A DNA stretch of 64,000 nt from Rhizobium sp. RCAM05350 (GTDB lineage: Bacteria; Pseudomonadota; Alphaproteobacteria; Rhizobiales; Rhizobiaceae). Positions 10,091 through 22,319 of the stretch are shown in pieces. The notes below the pieces were generated by a model, which worked only from the letters and a program-made list of their open reading frames with translations, ran no database searches and was not told where the DNA came from. The stretch is taken from NCBI GenBank assembly GCA_024426085.1, contig CP087974.1:372001-436000 (forward strand), given 5' to 3'. The position numbers were made by a program, and so were the translations under genes. The first letter of the stretch is position 1. Every line of letters begins with the position of its first letter.

Positions 10091-10122
10091 GCGAAACTAT
10101 CTTCTCGTCAAGATAGTTTCGC
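10091..10122. promoter_or_regulatory. Perfect 13-bp inverted repeat, likely operator (site 2)
   Basis: GCGAAACTATCTT (10091-10103) and its exact complement AAGATAGTTTCGC (10110-10122) flank a 6-base spacer. It ends 17 bases before the marR start codon, overlapping the expected promoter/leader, which fits autoregulation. Because it precedes the start, the longer open frame beginning at 10089 is not the real gene start. Confidence 0.72.
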
Positions 10123-10139
10123 AGTACTGGAGGCGAGCC

Positions 10140-10667
10140 GTGACGCAGACTAATGACGACAGCGATCATGTGGACAGGCTGCGGGGGCAATGGCGCAAGG
10201 AATTGCCGGACCTTGATACCGTGCCGATGGCCATCCTTGGCCGCGCCTACCGGATCGCCAACCTGGTGCGTCCGTCGATCGAGGCGACATTTGCGTCCTT
10301 CGGTCTCGATCGCGGCGAGTTCGATGTCATATCGACGCTGCGGCGGTCAGGGCCACCATACAGGCTGACGCCGACGGAACTCTACACCTCGCTGATGATC
10401 TCGTCGGGCGGGCTGACGCATCGGCTGGACAGGCTGCAGAAGTCGGGATTGATTCTGCGCGAGCGCTCAAAAGCGGACGGGCGCAGCATGGTTGCTGGTC
10501 TGACGGACGAAGGGGTACGGCTTGCCGAGGCCGCATTTCGCGTCGATATGGCCAGCGAAGCGTCCTATCTGACGGATCTGAGCGTTGAGGAGCGAACGGA
10601 TCTGGCGGCATTGCTGCGCAAGTTGCTGGGTTCGCTGGAGCGGCGTGCCGCAGGTGATAAGATCTGA
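10140..10667 (+). CDS. MarR-family transcriptional regulator
   Basis: Winged-helix regulator of about 175 residues from the GTG at 10140, chosen because a strong GGAGG site lies 7 bases upstream and two palindromes lie just before it. The DNA-binding region includes LTPTELYTSLMISSGGLTHRLDRLQ and the wing RERSKADGRSM. MarR dimers typically repress a divergent gene and themselves and release DNA on binding phenolic or oxidising compounds. The divergent target here is the small cupin gene. Inducer unknown. Intact. Confidence 0.88.
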   Translation: MTQTNDDSDHVDRLRGQWRKELPDLDTVPMAILGRAYRIANLVRPSIEATFASFGLDRGEFDVISTLRRSGPPYRLTPTELYTSLMISSGGLTHRLDRLQKSGLILRERSKADGRSMVAGLTDEGVRLAEAAFRVDMASEASYLTDLSVEERTDLAALLRKLLGSLERRAAGDKI

Positions 10668-10693
10668 TCTTGCGTGGAAAGCCGCAAAATCGT

Positions 10694-10722
10694 TTGACAA
10701 CAAGGGGTGAAGTGACTAAAGC
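10694..10722 (+). promoter_or_regulatory. Possible sigma-70 promoter for rpsD
   Basis: TTGACA at 10694-10699, then 17 bases, then TAAAGC at 10717-10722, about 170 bases before rpsD. The -35 is an exact match but the -10 is weak, so this is tentative. Confidence 0.3.
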
Positions 10723-10893
10723 CGCCTCAACGTCGGGCCGAAATGCCCGGTGTTTTATTTAACATGTCCCGTGGATTCTCCGTTAGCGTAATGTGAGAAA
10801 CCTGTCAGAGCTTTCAAAAGAAGTTCAGAGGAGGGCGTGTTTCCTTGATCCGGTTTGGTAACAAACCGGTGTAACCAGTTGAAGGGAAATACG

Positions 10894-11512
10894 ATGAGCA
10901 AGCGCGAATCGTCCAAGTACAAAATTGACCGCCGTATGGGCGAAAACATCTGGGGCCGTCCGAAGTCCCCGGTGAACCGCCGCAGAATACGGTCCTGGCC
11001 AGCACGGCCAGCGCCGCAAGTCCAAGCTTTCCGACTTCGGTGTGCAGCTGCGCGCCAAGCAGAAGCTCAAGGGCTACTACGGCGACATCCGCGAAAAGCA
11101 GTTCCGTGCGATCTTCGCCGAAGCTGACCGTCGCAAGGGTGACACCTCCGAAAACCTGATCGGCCTGCTCGAATCGCGCCTCGACGCGATCGTGTACCGC
11201 GCCAAGTTCGTTCCGACGGTCTTTGCTGCCCGTCAGTTCGTCAACCATGGTCACGTCAAGGTCAACGGCGTTCGCGTCAACATCGGTTCGTACCGCTGCA
11301 AGGCTGGCGACGTTATCGAAGTTCGCGAAAAGTCCAAGCAGCTCGTTTCGGTTCTCGAAGCCGTTTCGCTCGCTGAACGCGACGTTCCTGACTATATCGA
11401 AGTCGATCACAACAAGATGGTTGCGACCTTCGCTCGCGTTCCGGCCCTGACCGACGTTCCGTACCCGGTCATCATGGAACCGAACCTCGTCGTCGAATTC
11501 TATTCGCGATAA
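10894..11512 (+). CDS. rpsD: 30S ribosomal protein S4, frame broken once
   Basis: S4 nucleates assembly of the 30S subunit by binding 16S rRNA. The product starts [20 protein letters not shown] and ends EFYSR, with the S4 RNA-binding domain in [32 protein letters not shown]; about 205 residues. The frame breaks at CAG 10983-10985: reading CG restores [17 protein letters not shown], the conserved N-terminal segment. Because S4 is essential, the break must be a sequence error or compensated elsewhere. A terminator follows, and the gene is monocistronic as usual in rhizobia. Confidence 0.95.
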
Positions 11513-11543
11513 TTTCTTCGGGCTCCGGCCTTGTGAAATTCGG

Positions 11544-11573
11544 AAAAGCCACTCAGAGATGGGTGGCTTTTTT
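11544..11573 (+). terminator. Rho-independent terminator of rpsD
   Basis: AAAAGCCAC (11544-11552) pairs with GTGGCTTTT (11563-11571), 10-base loop, followed by more T residues. Confidence 0.88.
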
Positions 11574-11613
11574 GTTGCCCAATTCCCACCAAGTCTCATG
11601 CGGAGAATGACTG

Positions 11614-12552
11614 ATGCCCGGCCCGTTGGACCTGCAGTCGATTGTCGATGATATCCATCATGAGCTCAGCCCCCGGCTCGGCGAGGGCAAGGTGGCCGAC
11701 TACATTCCGCAGCTCGCCCCGCGTCGATCCCAAGCATTTCGGCATGGCGATCGTCACCGTCGACGGTGATGTGCATGTGGCGGGCGATGCTGAAGTGCCG
11801 TTCTCCATCCAGAGTATTTCCAAGGTTTTCACGCTGACTTTGGCGCTCGGCAAGCACGGCGAAAACATCTGGAAGCGCGTCGGCCGCGAACCCTCCGGTT
11901 CGGCCTTCAATTCGATCGTCCAGCTCGAGCACGAGCATGGCATCCCGCGCAATCCCTTCATCAATGCCGGTGCGATTGCGATTACCGATCTGGTGTTGGC
12001 AGGCCATACGCCGAAAGAGGCAATCGGTGAAGTTGTCCGGTTCGTGCGTTATCTCGCCGACGAGGACGATATCGTCATTGATCCCGAAGTTGCCCGCTCT
12101 GAGGCAGCGACCGGCTACCTGCAATTTCGCGCTCGCCAATTTCATGCGCTCCTTCGGCAAGCTCGATCATCCGGTCGAACATGTGCTCGGCGTCTATTTC
12201 CATCAATGCGCTGGCGATGAGCTGCGTCCAGCTGGCCAAGGCAGGGCTGTTTCTCGCGGCCTCTGGCACCAACCCGCTGACCAAACATTCCGTCGTCTCG
12301 AAACAGCGGGCGCGGCGCATCAATGCGCTGATGCTGACCTGCGGCCACTATGATGGCTCGGGCGATTTCGCCTATCGCGTCGGTCTGCCCGGCAAGAGCG
12401 GCGTCGGCGGCGGCATCCTTTGCGTGGCACCGGGCAAGGCAGCGGTTGCCGTCTGGTCGCCGGGGCTCAATCACAACGGCAATTCGCTGCTCGGTTCGCT
12501 GGCGCTCGAAATGCTGGCCAGCCGCACCGGATGGTCGGTATTTGGCGCCTGA
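11614..12552 (+). CDS. glsA: Glutaminase A, frame broken three times
   Basis: Hydrolyses glutamine to glutamate and ammonia; serine beta-lactamase-like fold. Family segments include [12 protein letters not shown] (nucleophile Ser and Lys), [18 protein letters not shown]-like [15 protein letters not shown] and [11 protein letters not shown]. The ATG at 11614 with CGGAGAA upstream gives [14 protein letters not shown]. Frame changes: CCCC at 11717-11720 (needs CCC), CTG at 12119-12121 (needs CG) and a missing GC unit at 12208-12211. About 310 residues once joined, the family size. Confidence 0.88.
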
Positions 12553-12682
12553 GCCGGCGTTACGGAAGTTTCACAGCAAGCGCGGCGCATTTTCCTTGAT
12601 CTTGTGGCTTTAGACGGGCAAGTGCAGGGCATCTTTTTGCGCGCCGCCTTCGTGCCCTGCGCCTTCCATCCGGGACTTTGTC

Positions 12683-13574
12683 ATGGATATTGCCATTCAG
12701 CCGTCGGCCGCCGACCTCGAAGATCTTTCGTCCAGCCCGGATCAAACCGGCGATGAGGTGATGCATCCAATCTTTGCAAAAATGCCGACCTCCGTCTCGT
12801 TCAACAAGCTGCGCAAGCGGTTGCTGCGGCAGGTGCGCCAGGCGATCGAGGACTTTGGCATGCTGAACGGCCAGAAGCGCTGGCTGATCGGCGTTTCCGG
12901 CGGCAAGGACAGTTATAGCCTGCTGGCGCTTTTGATGGATCTGCAATGGCGCGGCCTGCTGCCGGTCGAACTCATTGCCTGCAATCTTGACCAGGGCCAG
13001 CCGAATTTTCCAAAACATATCCTGCCGGAATATCTGTCGTCGATCGGTGTCAAGCACCGGATCGAGTATCATGATACCTATTCGATCGTGAAGGAGAAGG
13101 TCCCGGCCGGCGGCACCTATTGCGCGCTCTGTTCGCGCCTGCGCCGCGGCAATCTTTACAGGATCGCCCACGAGGAAGGCTGCGATGCGCTGGTGCTTGG
13201 CCATCATCGTGAGGATATCCTCGAAACCTTCTTCATGAATTTTTTCCATGGCGGCAGGCTGGCGACGATGCCGGCCAAGCTCCTGAACGACGACGGTGAC
13301 CTGATGGTGATGCGGCCGCTGGCTTACGCGGCCGAGGACGATCTCGCCAAATTTGCCGCAGCCATGGAATTTCCGATCATCCCCTGCGACCTCTGCGGCT
13401 CGCAGGACGGGCTGGAGCGCAATGCGATGAAGGCGATGCTGTCGGATATCGAGCGCCGCATGCCCGGCCTGCAAGGATACGATGCTGCGGGCACTCGGCC
13501 ACGTCAATCCATCGCATCTGCTCGACCCGAAGCTGTTCGACTTCCAATCCCTGTTCGCGGAGCCCAAAGCATGA
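12683..13574 (+). CDS. ttcA: tRNA 2-thiocytidine biosynthesis protein, frame broken near the end
   Basis: PP-loop ATPase that thiolates cytidine 32 of tRNA using an iron-sulfur cluster. The PP-loop [13 protein letters not shown] lies near residue 72, and the two C-X2-C motifs are in [11 protein letters not shown] and IPCDLCGSQ. Reading CG for CTG at 13469-13471 switches to the frame [25 protein letters not shown] and a stop at 13572-13574, overlapping the next gene in ATGA. As sequenced, the open frame falsely fuses TtcA to the downstream phosphatase. Confidence 0.9.
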
Positions 13575-14395
13575 CGTCTGCCATCGATATCGCTGCCATC
13601 GCCAATATCCTGCAGGAAGCCGCCTTCAAGGAAATCCTACCAAAATTCCGCAATCTTGGCGCGGGTGACGTGCGGATGAAGTCCGAGGCGATCGATCTGG
13701 TGACCGAGGCGGACGAAGCCGCCGAGCGTCTGATCAAGGGGCGGATGGCCGAAATCGCGCCGGACGCAGTGTTCATCGGCGAAGAATCGGTGGCCGCCAA
13801 CCCGGCGTTGCTGGATAGCCTGGCAGGTGCCGATCTCGCCATTGTCGTCGATCCGATCGATGGCACGTTCAACTATACGGCGGGCATGCCGCTGTTCGGC
13901 GTCATGGCCGCTGTCGTTTCCAAGGGCGAGACGGTTGCTGGCTTGATCTATGATCCGATGGGCAATGACTGGGTCATTGCCGAAAAGGGCTCCGGCGCCT
14001 GGCTGTGCAAGGCCGATGGTTCGCAGGAGCAGCTTTCCACGGTTCCGTCCGTTCCGCTTGGGGGACTTGTCGGCTGCGCCTCCACCGGCTTCTATTCGCC
14101 GGAAAACCGCCGCATCGTTATGGGCAACATGGCGAAGGTTCGCATCGCTACCAGCTATCGCTGCGCAGCCCACGAATACCGCGCTTTTGCTGGCGGTCAC
14201 TTTCACTTCCTGATGTACCAGAAGCTGATGCCTTGGGATCACCTTGCCGGTACGCTGATTGCGCAGGAAGCAGGGGCCTATGCCGCCCGGTTCGATGGTT
14301 CGCCGTACCTGCCGCATCATGTCGATGGCGGTCTGCTTTTGGCCTCCGACAAGGATTGCTGGGAAATGCTGCGCCGTGAGGTGTTTACCGTCTGA
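13571..14395 (+). CDS. Inositol monophosphatase family protein
   Basis: 274 residues, intact. Metal-binding motifs of the IMPase/FIG superfamily are present in order: [13 protein letters not shown] and [16 protein letters not shown]. It starts in an ATGA overlap with ttcA, implying translational coupling. Members dephosphorylate inositol-1-phosphate, histidinol phosphate, PAP or related small phosphates; the sequence alone does not fix the substrate. A strong bidirectional terminator follows. Confidence 0.83.
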   Translation: MTSAIDIAAIANILQEAAFKEILPKFRNLGAGDVRMKSEAIDLVTEADEAAERLIKGRMAEIAPDAVFIGEESVAANPALLDSLAGADLAIVVDPIDGTFNYTAGMPLFGVMAAVVSKGETVAGLIYDPMGNDWVIAEKGSGAWLCKADGSQEQLSTVPSVPLGGLVGCASTGFYSPENRRIVMGNMAKVRIATSYRCAAHEYRAFAGGHFHFLMYQKLMPWDHLAGTLIAQEAGAYAARFDGSPYLPHHVDGGLLLASDKDCWEMLRREVFTV

Positions 14396-14411
14396 CGCAA
14401 GCCATTCTGCA

Positions 14412-14455
14412 CATGAAAAGGCCCGCCCGATGAATTCCGGGCGGGCCTTTTCATG
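14412..14455. terminator. Bidirectional terminator, perfect 18-bp inverted repeat
   Basis: CATGAAAAGGCCCGCCCG (14412-14429) and its exact complement (14438-14455) flank an 8-base loop. A-runs on one side and T-runs on the other serve both the phosphatase gene (plus) and the efflux gene (minus). Confidence 0.9.
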
Positions 14456-14470
14456 TCCGATAACAGCCGG

Positions 14471-15756
14471 TTACATATGCCCGCCAGCGTCTTCCAGCGT
14501 GACGTGGTCGTCGCCCGGATGGGTGAAGAGCTTGCCTTTTTCCGCCCAGAGCGTGGCAACGATCGTCAGCGCGCCAAAGGCGGCGAAGCCGGCGAAGAGC
14601 GGCTGCACGGTGCCATTGAACATCTGGCCGACGAGACCGCCGAGCAGAGCGCCGCCCGTTGTCGAGACAGAAACCGGTAATGGCGGTTGCCGTTCCGGCG
14701 AGGTGTCCCATCGGCTCGAGGCTGATCGCGGTGAAGTTGGTGGCAATGACGGCAAAGAACATCAAGAGGATCGAAAACAACACATAACTGAACAGGAAGC
14801 TCGGCGTGCCGGCAAGGGCGACCCCGAGGCCTACAATCGACAGCAGCGTGAACAGGATCATGGAAGTATGCGAAATCCGCCGCATGCCGAAGCGGCGGAC
14901 GAAGAAGCCGTTGGCGAAGTTGGCGACGGCGATGCCGCCGGCCGTGGCCGCAAAGGCCAGCGGCAGCCAGTCGCCGAGGCCGTAGACCTCGCCGAACATC
15001 TGTTGAACGCTCATGATGTAGGCGCAGATAACGGCGGTGAACAGCGTCATGCCGATCATGTAGCCGCAGGTGATGCGGTTGGTCAGAACCGTGCCGAAGC
15101 CGGACAGCACAGCTGCTACCGATAGCGGCAGGCGCTCCGTAACCGGCAGCGATTCGCGCATGCGGGCTAACGCCCAGAAAAACAGGACCGTACCGGCAAT
15201 GCCGAGCAGGATGAAGATCCAGTGCCAGTCGGCATAGACGATGATCGCCTGGCCGACGGACGGTGCGACGATCGGGATGATCATGAAGACGATCATCACA
15301 TAGGACATCACGCGCGCCATCTCACGGCCACCGAAGCAGTCGCGCACGATCGCCATCGTGGTGATGCGCACGGCGGCAGCACCGATTCCCTGGATGAAGC
15401 GCATGACGAGCAGCATCTCGAAGCTGCCGGAAAGGGCAGCGGCAAACATGCAGATGGCATAGAACGCGAGGCCGCAGAGCAGCACCCGGCGGCGCCCGAA
15501 AGCGTCCGAAAGGCTGCCGAAAACGATCTGCGAGCAGCCGAAGCCGAACATGAATACGCCGATGACCCACTGGGTATCGTTGGCGTTCTGGACATCGAGC
15601 GAATGGCCGATGTTTGGCAGCGCCGGCAGCATGATATCGATCGCCATCGCCACGCTTGCGGTCATGAGGGCGATGGTGATGACGAATTCTGAAGAAACCG
15701 AGACTTACTCGGGACGAGCCGATGTTTTCGACGTGTTCAGTTGTGGTGGCGGACAT
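14471..15756 (-). CDS. Bcr/CflA-type MFS efflux transporter A, frame broken twice
   Basis: Inner-membrane drug/H+ antiporter of the major facilitator superfamily, about 427 residues and 12 predicted helices. The motif-A loop GSLSDAFGRRRVLL follows helix 2, and MRFIQGIGAAAVR lies in helix 4, as in Bcr. Starts MSATTTEHVENIG at 15756; frames change at about 15690-15696 and at CAG 14668-14670 (needs CG), after which GGALLGGLVGQMFNGTV continues to the true C-terminus. It is followed (downstream on the plus side) by a similar transporter, so the two are a tandem pair. Substrate unknown. Confidence 0.8.
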
Positions 15757-15795
15757 GTAGGAACCTATGAATGTCTTGGGAGGAGACAGGGAAAT

Positions 15796-17031
15796 TTAAA
15801 CTGCAGGATTGTGCGGGCTGAAGAGCTTGCCCTTTTCAGCGGTGAGGACGAAAGCCAGCCCGATGAGGGCAACGGTGAGAAAGCCGATGGCAAGCGGCGT
15901 GATCGTGCCGTTGAATTCCTGGCCGATCATCGCGCCGATGGTCGCGCCACCGATCGTCTGGGTAAAGCCCAGAACCGAGGATGCGGTTCCGGCGACGTGG
16001 CCGAGCGGCTCCATCGCCATGGCGTTGAAATTGGAGCCAATCAGCCCGAACTGGAACATCGCCGAGGCATAGAGCACGGCGAACAACCAGAATGGAAGCA
16101 TATCGGTGACCGACGCCGCGACCCAGATCAGGCTTGAAATGACGAAGCCGATCAGCGCCCCGTGCGATAGGCGACGCATTCCGTAGCGCTTGACCAGCCG
16201 CGAATTGGTGAAGGAGGCGAGCGCCATCATGCTCGCAAAGCCGGCGAAGACCAGCGGAAACCAGTGCCCGAGCCCGTAGATGCCGACCAGGATCTGTTGC
16301 GCCGAATTGATGAAGCCGAACAACGAACCGAAGAGAAAGGCCGCCGCCAGCGAGTAACAGAGCGAGACGCGGTTCGTCAGGACGATGCGGAAACCGGCCA
16401 GGATGGACGTGACCGTGAACGGCCGGCGATGTTCGGCCGACAGCGTTTCGGGGAGGCGCAGCATGACCAGCGAGGCAACCGAGACTGCAAACAGGCAGAT
16501 GACCACGAAGATCATGTGCCATTCGGCAAAGATCATAATCAGCTGGCCGACACTAGGCGCGATGACCGGCACGATCATGAAGACCATCAGCACCAGCGAC
16601 ATGACTTCCGCCATCATCCGTCCGCCGTAGACATCACGGACAATCGAGATCGTGATGACACGCGTGGCTGCCGCACCGATGCCCTGGATGAAACGCAGCG
16701 CCAGCAGGCCGGTAAAGGAGGGAACGAAGACGATCGCGAGCGCGCAAAGCGCATAGAGGCCAAGGCCGCCGAGAAGGGGTAGCTTGCGGCCGAAGCGGTC
16801 CGACAGCGGGCCGAAAAGAGTTGGGCGCAACCCATGCCCAGCAGATAGGCGGTGATGACATATTGGCGCGTGTTTTCATCGACAACGCCGAGGCTGGCGC
16901 CGATTTCCTGCAGGCCCGGCAGCATGATGTCGATCAGAAATCGCGTTGATCGCCATCAGCAGGGCCATCAACCCGACGAATTGTGGTTTTGACAAAGCCG
17001 GTAGACCCGGCGCTTCGGATGTTGTGGTCAT
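15796..17031 (-). CDS. Bcr/CflA-type MFS efflux transporter B, frame broken twice
   Basis: Paralogue of transporter A, about 411 residues, 12 helices. GPLSDRFGRKLPLLGG is motif A and LRFIQGIGAAATRVITISIVRD the helix-4 region. Start chosen at ATG 17031 (MTTTSEAPGLPALS) with AGGA upstream; an earlier ATG at 17091 is less likely. Frame changes at CAG 16935-16937 (needs CG, giving ISIDIMLPGL) and in the run at 16814-16817 (one base missing). The last segment, TAEKGKLFSPH, resembles the end of transporter A (WAEKGKLFTH), supporting tandem duplication. Confidence 0.8.
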
Positions 17032-17134
17032 AGGGATATTCCTGGCGGATGTGCCGGCGTCTGAAACTGTCAACGGTAACGTCGCCGGCACGGATCAGGC
17101 GCAGATGAAAATGTGGGAGCCAGCATTCGATTGA

Positions 17135-17163
17135 TTGAAAGCGCGGCTCCGAAGCGCTTTCAA
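17135..17163. promoter_or_regulatory. Inverted repeat upstream of the efflux pair
   Basis: TTGAAAGCGC (17135-17144) and its exact complement GCGCTTTCAA (17154-17163) flank 9 bases; another TTGAAAGCGC copy is at 17263-17272. The half-site resembles LacI-family operators (TGAAAGCGCTTTCA) but the spacer is unusual. It lies about 100 bases upstream of transporter B. The 17032-17390 stretch holds no convincing gene. Confidence 0.4.
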
Positions 17164-17390
17164 AACAGCAACCGGCTCAACCGGATTTGGGATGAATGCC
17201 GGCAAAACCAAGTCGGCGACAATTGAGATAGACGGGAGGTCAGGAGGAAAATCCGGCCTCATTGAAAGCGCAGAACTGCACTGCGTGTGCATACTCCCAA
17301 TATCGCGACCGGCTTGTGACAGCGGAAAACATTGGTCTCAGCTGATAAAGACTGTGCAATATTAGCTATCAGTCACAATCTTCCAGAATC

Positions 17391-17414
17391 AAAAAGGCGG
17401 TGACCCGCCTTTTT
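17391..17414 (-). terminator. Rho-independent terminator of grxD
   Basis: AAAAAGGCGG (17391-17400) and CCGCCTTTTT (17405-17414) form a perfect 10-bp stem with a TGAC loop, about 30 bases after the grxD stop. Confidence 0.9.
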
Positions 17415-17442
17415 CAGCTGCCACTGTCGCTGAATTTAGATT

Positions 17443-17778
17443 TCAGGCTGCGCCCTTGACGGCGATACCATGTTCTTCGAAATGCGACTGGAGTTCACCG
17501 GCCTGAAACATTTCCCGCACGATGTCGCAACCGCCGATGAATTCGCCCTTGATGTAGAGTTGCGGGACGGTCGGCCAGCTGGAATAGTCCTTGATGCCCT
17601 GGCGGAGGTCCGCATCGGCGAGCACGTTGATGCCCTTGTAGTCGACGCCGATATAATCCAGCATCTGCACAACCTGGCCGGAGAACCCACACTGCGGGAA
17701 CTGGGGGGTGCCCTTCATGAAAAGAACGACATCGTTGCTCTTCACTTCATTGGCGATGAAATCGTTGATACCGCTCAT
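17443..17778 (-). CDS. grxD: Monothiol glutaredoxin, Grx4/GrxD family
   Basis: 111 residues from the ATG at 17778 (MSGINDFIANEVKSN), with a GGAAGGA site upstream. Carries the CGFS active site of iron-sulfur-carrier glutaredoxins in FPQCGFSGQVVQML, plus WPTVPQLYIKGEFIGGCDI for glutathione binding. Such proteins hold [2Fe-2S] clusters and form hetero-complexes with BolA proteins; bolA is two genes upstream in the same direction. Intact. Confidence 0.95.
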   Translation of the reverse strand: MSGINDFIANEVKSNDVVLFMKGTPQFPQCGFSGQVVQMLDYIGVDYKGINVLADADLRQGIKDYSSWPTVPQLYIKGEFIGGCDIVREMFQAGELQSHFEEHGIAVKGAA

Positions 17779-17956
17779 GTCGTAGTCCTTCCTGCTCCCC
17801 TTCAAGGGCCGGGGGTGTCGATCTCTGTTAGATAACATGCACGCTGGTGATTTTCATCACCTAAGTGCAACAAAAATTGATGGCTTGCACGACGGCAACA
17901 GGTGGATGCGCCGTTTCAGCTGGCCTTGCTGCATGATGCCGCAGTCCGGCGGCGGC

Positions 17957-18135
17957 TCACCTGCTTTTTGCCGGTTTTGCCTTCGCTGCCGGGGCCTTTT
18001 GAAGCGTCCGGTGGTGGCAGAGCGCGTCTGACGCTTCTGGCGCTTCGTCGCGGTCGTGCCACCGGCCTTCTTCAGAATTTCCCCCAGAACGCTCTCGACC
18101 ACGCCGCTTACCAACTCGCTGACGAGATTGGCCAT
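17957..18135 (-). CDS. Small basic protein between bolA and grxD, frame broken once
   Basis: About 59 residues: a hydrophobic/amphipathic N-terminus (MANLVSELVSGVVESVLGEI) followed by a Lys/Arg/Ala-rich tail ending KAKPAKSR. Restoring one A in the run at 17997-18000 moves the tail into the frame that stops at 17957; otherwise a 92-residue run-on appears. Its conserved-looking start and position in the purL-bolA-grxD series suggest a real gene. The tail could bind nucleic acid. Function unknown. Confidence 0.6.
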
Positions 18136-18141
18136 GGGATT

Positions 18142-18374
18142 TTACTCCGGCGCGGATGTCTGAAGGGCGAGCGCGTGCAGAACGCCACCCATATTGCCCT
18201 TCAAAGCATTGTAGACCATCTGGTGCTGCTGCACCTGGCTCTTGCCGCGGAAGGCTTCCACGACAACTTCGGCTGCATAATGGTCGCCGTCGCCGGCGAG
18301 GTCCCAATTGTCACCTTCGCGCCGGGAATGCCCGACTTGATCATGTCTTCAATATCGCCAGGTGCCATCGGCAT
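18142..18374 (-). CDS. bolA: BolA family protein, frame broken once
   Basis: About 77 residues from the ATG at 18374, with GGGAG upstream. The BolA signature is DLAGDGDHYAAEVVVEAFRG followed by VQQHQMVYNAL and HALAL. The frame breaks at 18303-18305, where one base seems to be missing before GGGAC. BolA pairs with monothiol glutaredoxins through a shared [2Fe-2S] cluster in iron-sulfur trafficking or iron sensing; grxD lies about 360 bases downstream in the same direction. Confidence 0.85.
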
Positions 18375-18391
18375 GGTCTGTACTCCCTGAA

Positions 18392-20811
<2,420 letters not shown>

Positions 20812-22229
20812 TCAGGCGAAGCTGTCGTAGCCAGTGCGGCCGCTGTCGAGAAGCCGGCGAAGGGTCAGGAAGCCGCGTCGGACTTCGCTGCGCTCGGCGG
20901 GCGACGAGAAGCCGATCCTGACCCGGTGATAAACGCTCTCCGTCCGCCCGGCCTTGAATTCGTCTTCGTCATCGACCAGCACGCCTTCCTCGAATGCCGC
21001 ATGCTTGAATGTTCCAGAGAACCAGGGTTCCGACAGTTTCAGCCAGAGGAACGGCACATGCGGGTGCGAGTTGAAGTCGATGCCGGCAAAGATTTCGCGC
21101 GCCATCTGCTCGCGCTCGGATTTCGTCGATGCAGCGCGTCCGCAAGCTCGCGGCCTCGCCGCTCAAGACCAGCCGGGCGCAGAGTTCTGCCAAGAGAAAC
21201 GGCATGCCGCCGCTGACCATCTTGTGGGCGATGCGGATGCGTTGGCTGAAGTGAGGAGGGCAGGCGACCCAGCCGCCGCGCACGCCGGCAGCCACCGATT
21301 TCGACAGGCCGCCGACCAGGAATGTCCGCTCTGGTGCCAATTCGGCCAAAAGTGGCATCATATCGCCGGTCATGGCGCCGTAAAGATCGTCTTCGAGCAG
21401 CCAGACACCATAGCGCCGCGCAATGTCGGCGATCGCCTGGCGCCGCTCCAGCGACAATGTCACCACTGTCGGGTTTTGCGCTGTTGGCATCAGAAAGGCG
21501 AGTTTCGGGTGCTGTTGGGCGCAGACGCGCTCTGAAATCGTCAGGATCCAGGCCGTAATCATCGGTCCGCAAGAGAATCGTCCGGCGGCCGATCAGTCCA
21601 GCACTGCGGCTGATCTGGGAATAGGTAATGTTCTCGAAGGCGATCTTGTCACCCGGTGCCGTCACGGCAGCGATCACCGCGACCGCGCCGGCATGGGCGC
21701 CGAGGGTCGGGACGATACGGTCGGGCTGAGGGCGGAAGGCGCCCTTGGCAAGCCACTGGCTTCCCGCCGTAAACCAATGTGCCGGAAAATCGTGGGCGTA
21801 GCTGGCTATATCGGCGTGATGGACGCGGCTGATTTCGCCCAGCACCTTTTCTAGCGATGCACCCTGACCGATGTCGGGAGCCGCCGTGCTGTCGAACCGA
21901 AGCTTTCCGGGCGGCGCTTTCTGCGCTCGCGTGCCGGCCAGGGCCGCACTCATCGGATCAGGCTGTTCGGCCGGGCGCAATTCGGCATTGTCGAGCACAT
22001 AGGTGCCGCGCCCTACTTCGCCACTGACGAGCCCACGTTCGCGCACCAGATGATAGGCGCGGCCGATTGTACCGATTGTTACGCCGATGTCGAAAGCAAG
22101 ATTGCGCTGCGGTGGCAATTTTGTCCCGGCCGTCAGCACGCCACCAGCGATCGCCTGTTCGATCTGGTCGGCGATACGGGCGTAAAGCGGGCCTTGGCCT
22201 TGGGTGGGATCTGGCATCCATGTTGTCAT
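20812..22229 (-). CDS. MocR-type GntR regulator with aminotransferase-like domain, frame broken twice
   Basis: GntR-type winged helix (ARIADQIEQAIAGGVLTAGTKLPPQRNLA, residues about 16-45) fused to a fold-type-I aminotransferase-like domain. The PLP lysine is in VGGLSKSVAAGVRGG, and LMPTAQNPTV is the substrate-binding loop. About 465 residues. Frame changes at CTG 21532-21534 (needs CG, giving DFERVCAQQHPK) and near 21120. MocR proteins usually control a divergent gene and respond to PLP or amino compounds; the divergent gene here encodes a small DUF1127 protein. Confidence 0.83.
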
Positions 22230-22244
22230 GGTGACAATTTCTAC

Positions 22245-22281
22245 ATTGCATCGTTTTTCATGTCAATTAAGACAATGCAAT
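22245..22281. promoter_or_regulatory. Inverted half-sites between mocR-type gene and DUF1127 gene
   Basis: ATTGCAT (22245-22251) and its complement ATGCAAT (22275-22281) lie 23 bases apart, flanking TGTC-AATTAA-GACA. The widely spaced arrangement in the divergent region fits a MocR-type regulator site, but this is inference only. Confidence 0.35.
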
Positions 22282-22319
22282 ATCGAAATGTAACCATTTA
22301 AACGACTAAGGTGAGGGCA

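Noticed and set aside
10089-10139. N-terminal extension of the MarR regulator
   Set aside because: The extra 17 codons are encoded by the palindromic operator, and a better ribosome binding site precedes the GTG at 10140.
12683-14395. A single 570-codon TtcA-phosphatase fusion protein
   Set aside because: The linker is a wrong-frame translation. The correct TtcA C-terminus and an ATGA junction with the phosphatase start are visible in the next frame, so the fusion comes from one extra base at 13469-13471.
17095-17365. Short open frames on both strands upstream of the efflux pair
   Set aside because: No ribosome binding sites or similarity; the region is better explained as a regulatory leader with inverted repeats and the grxD terminator.
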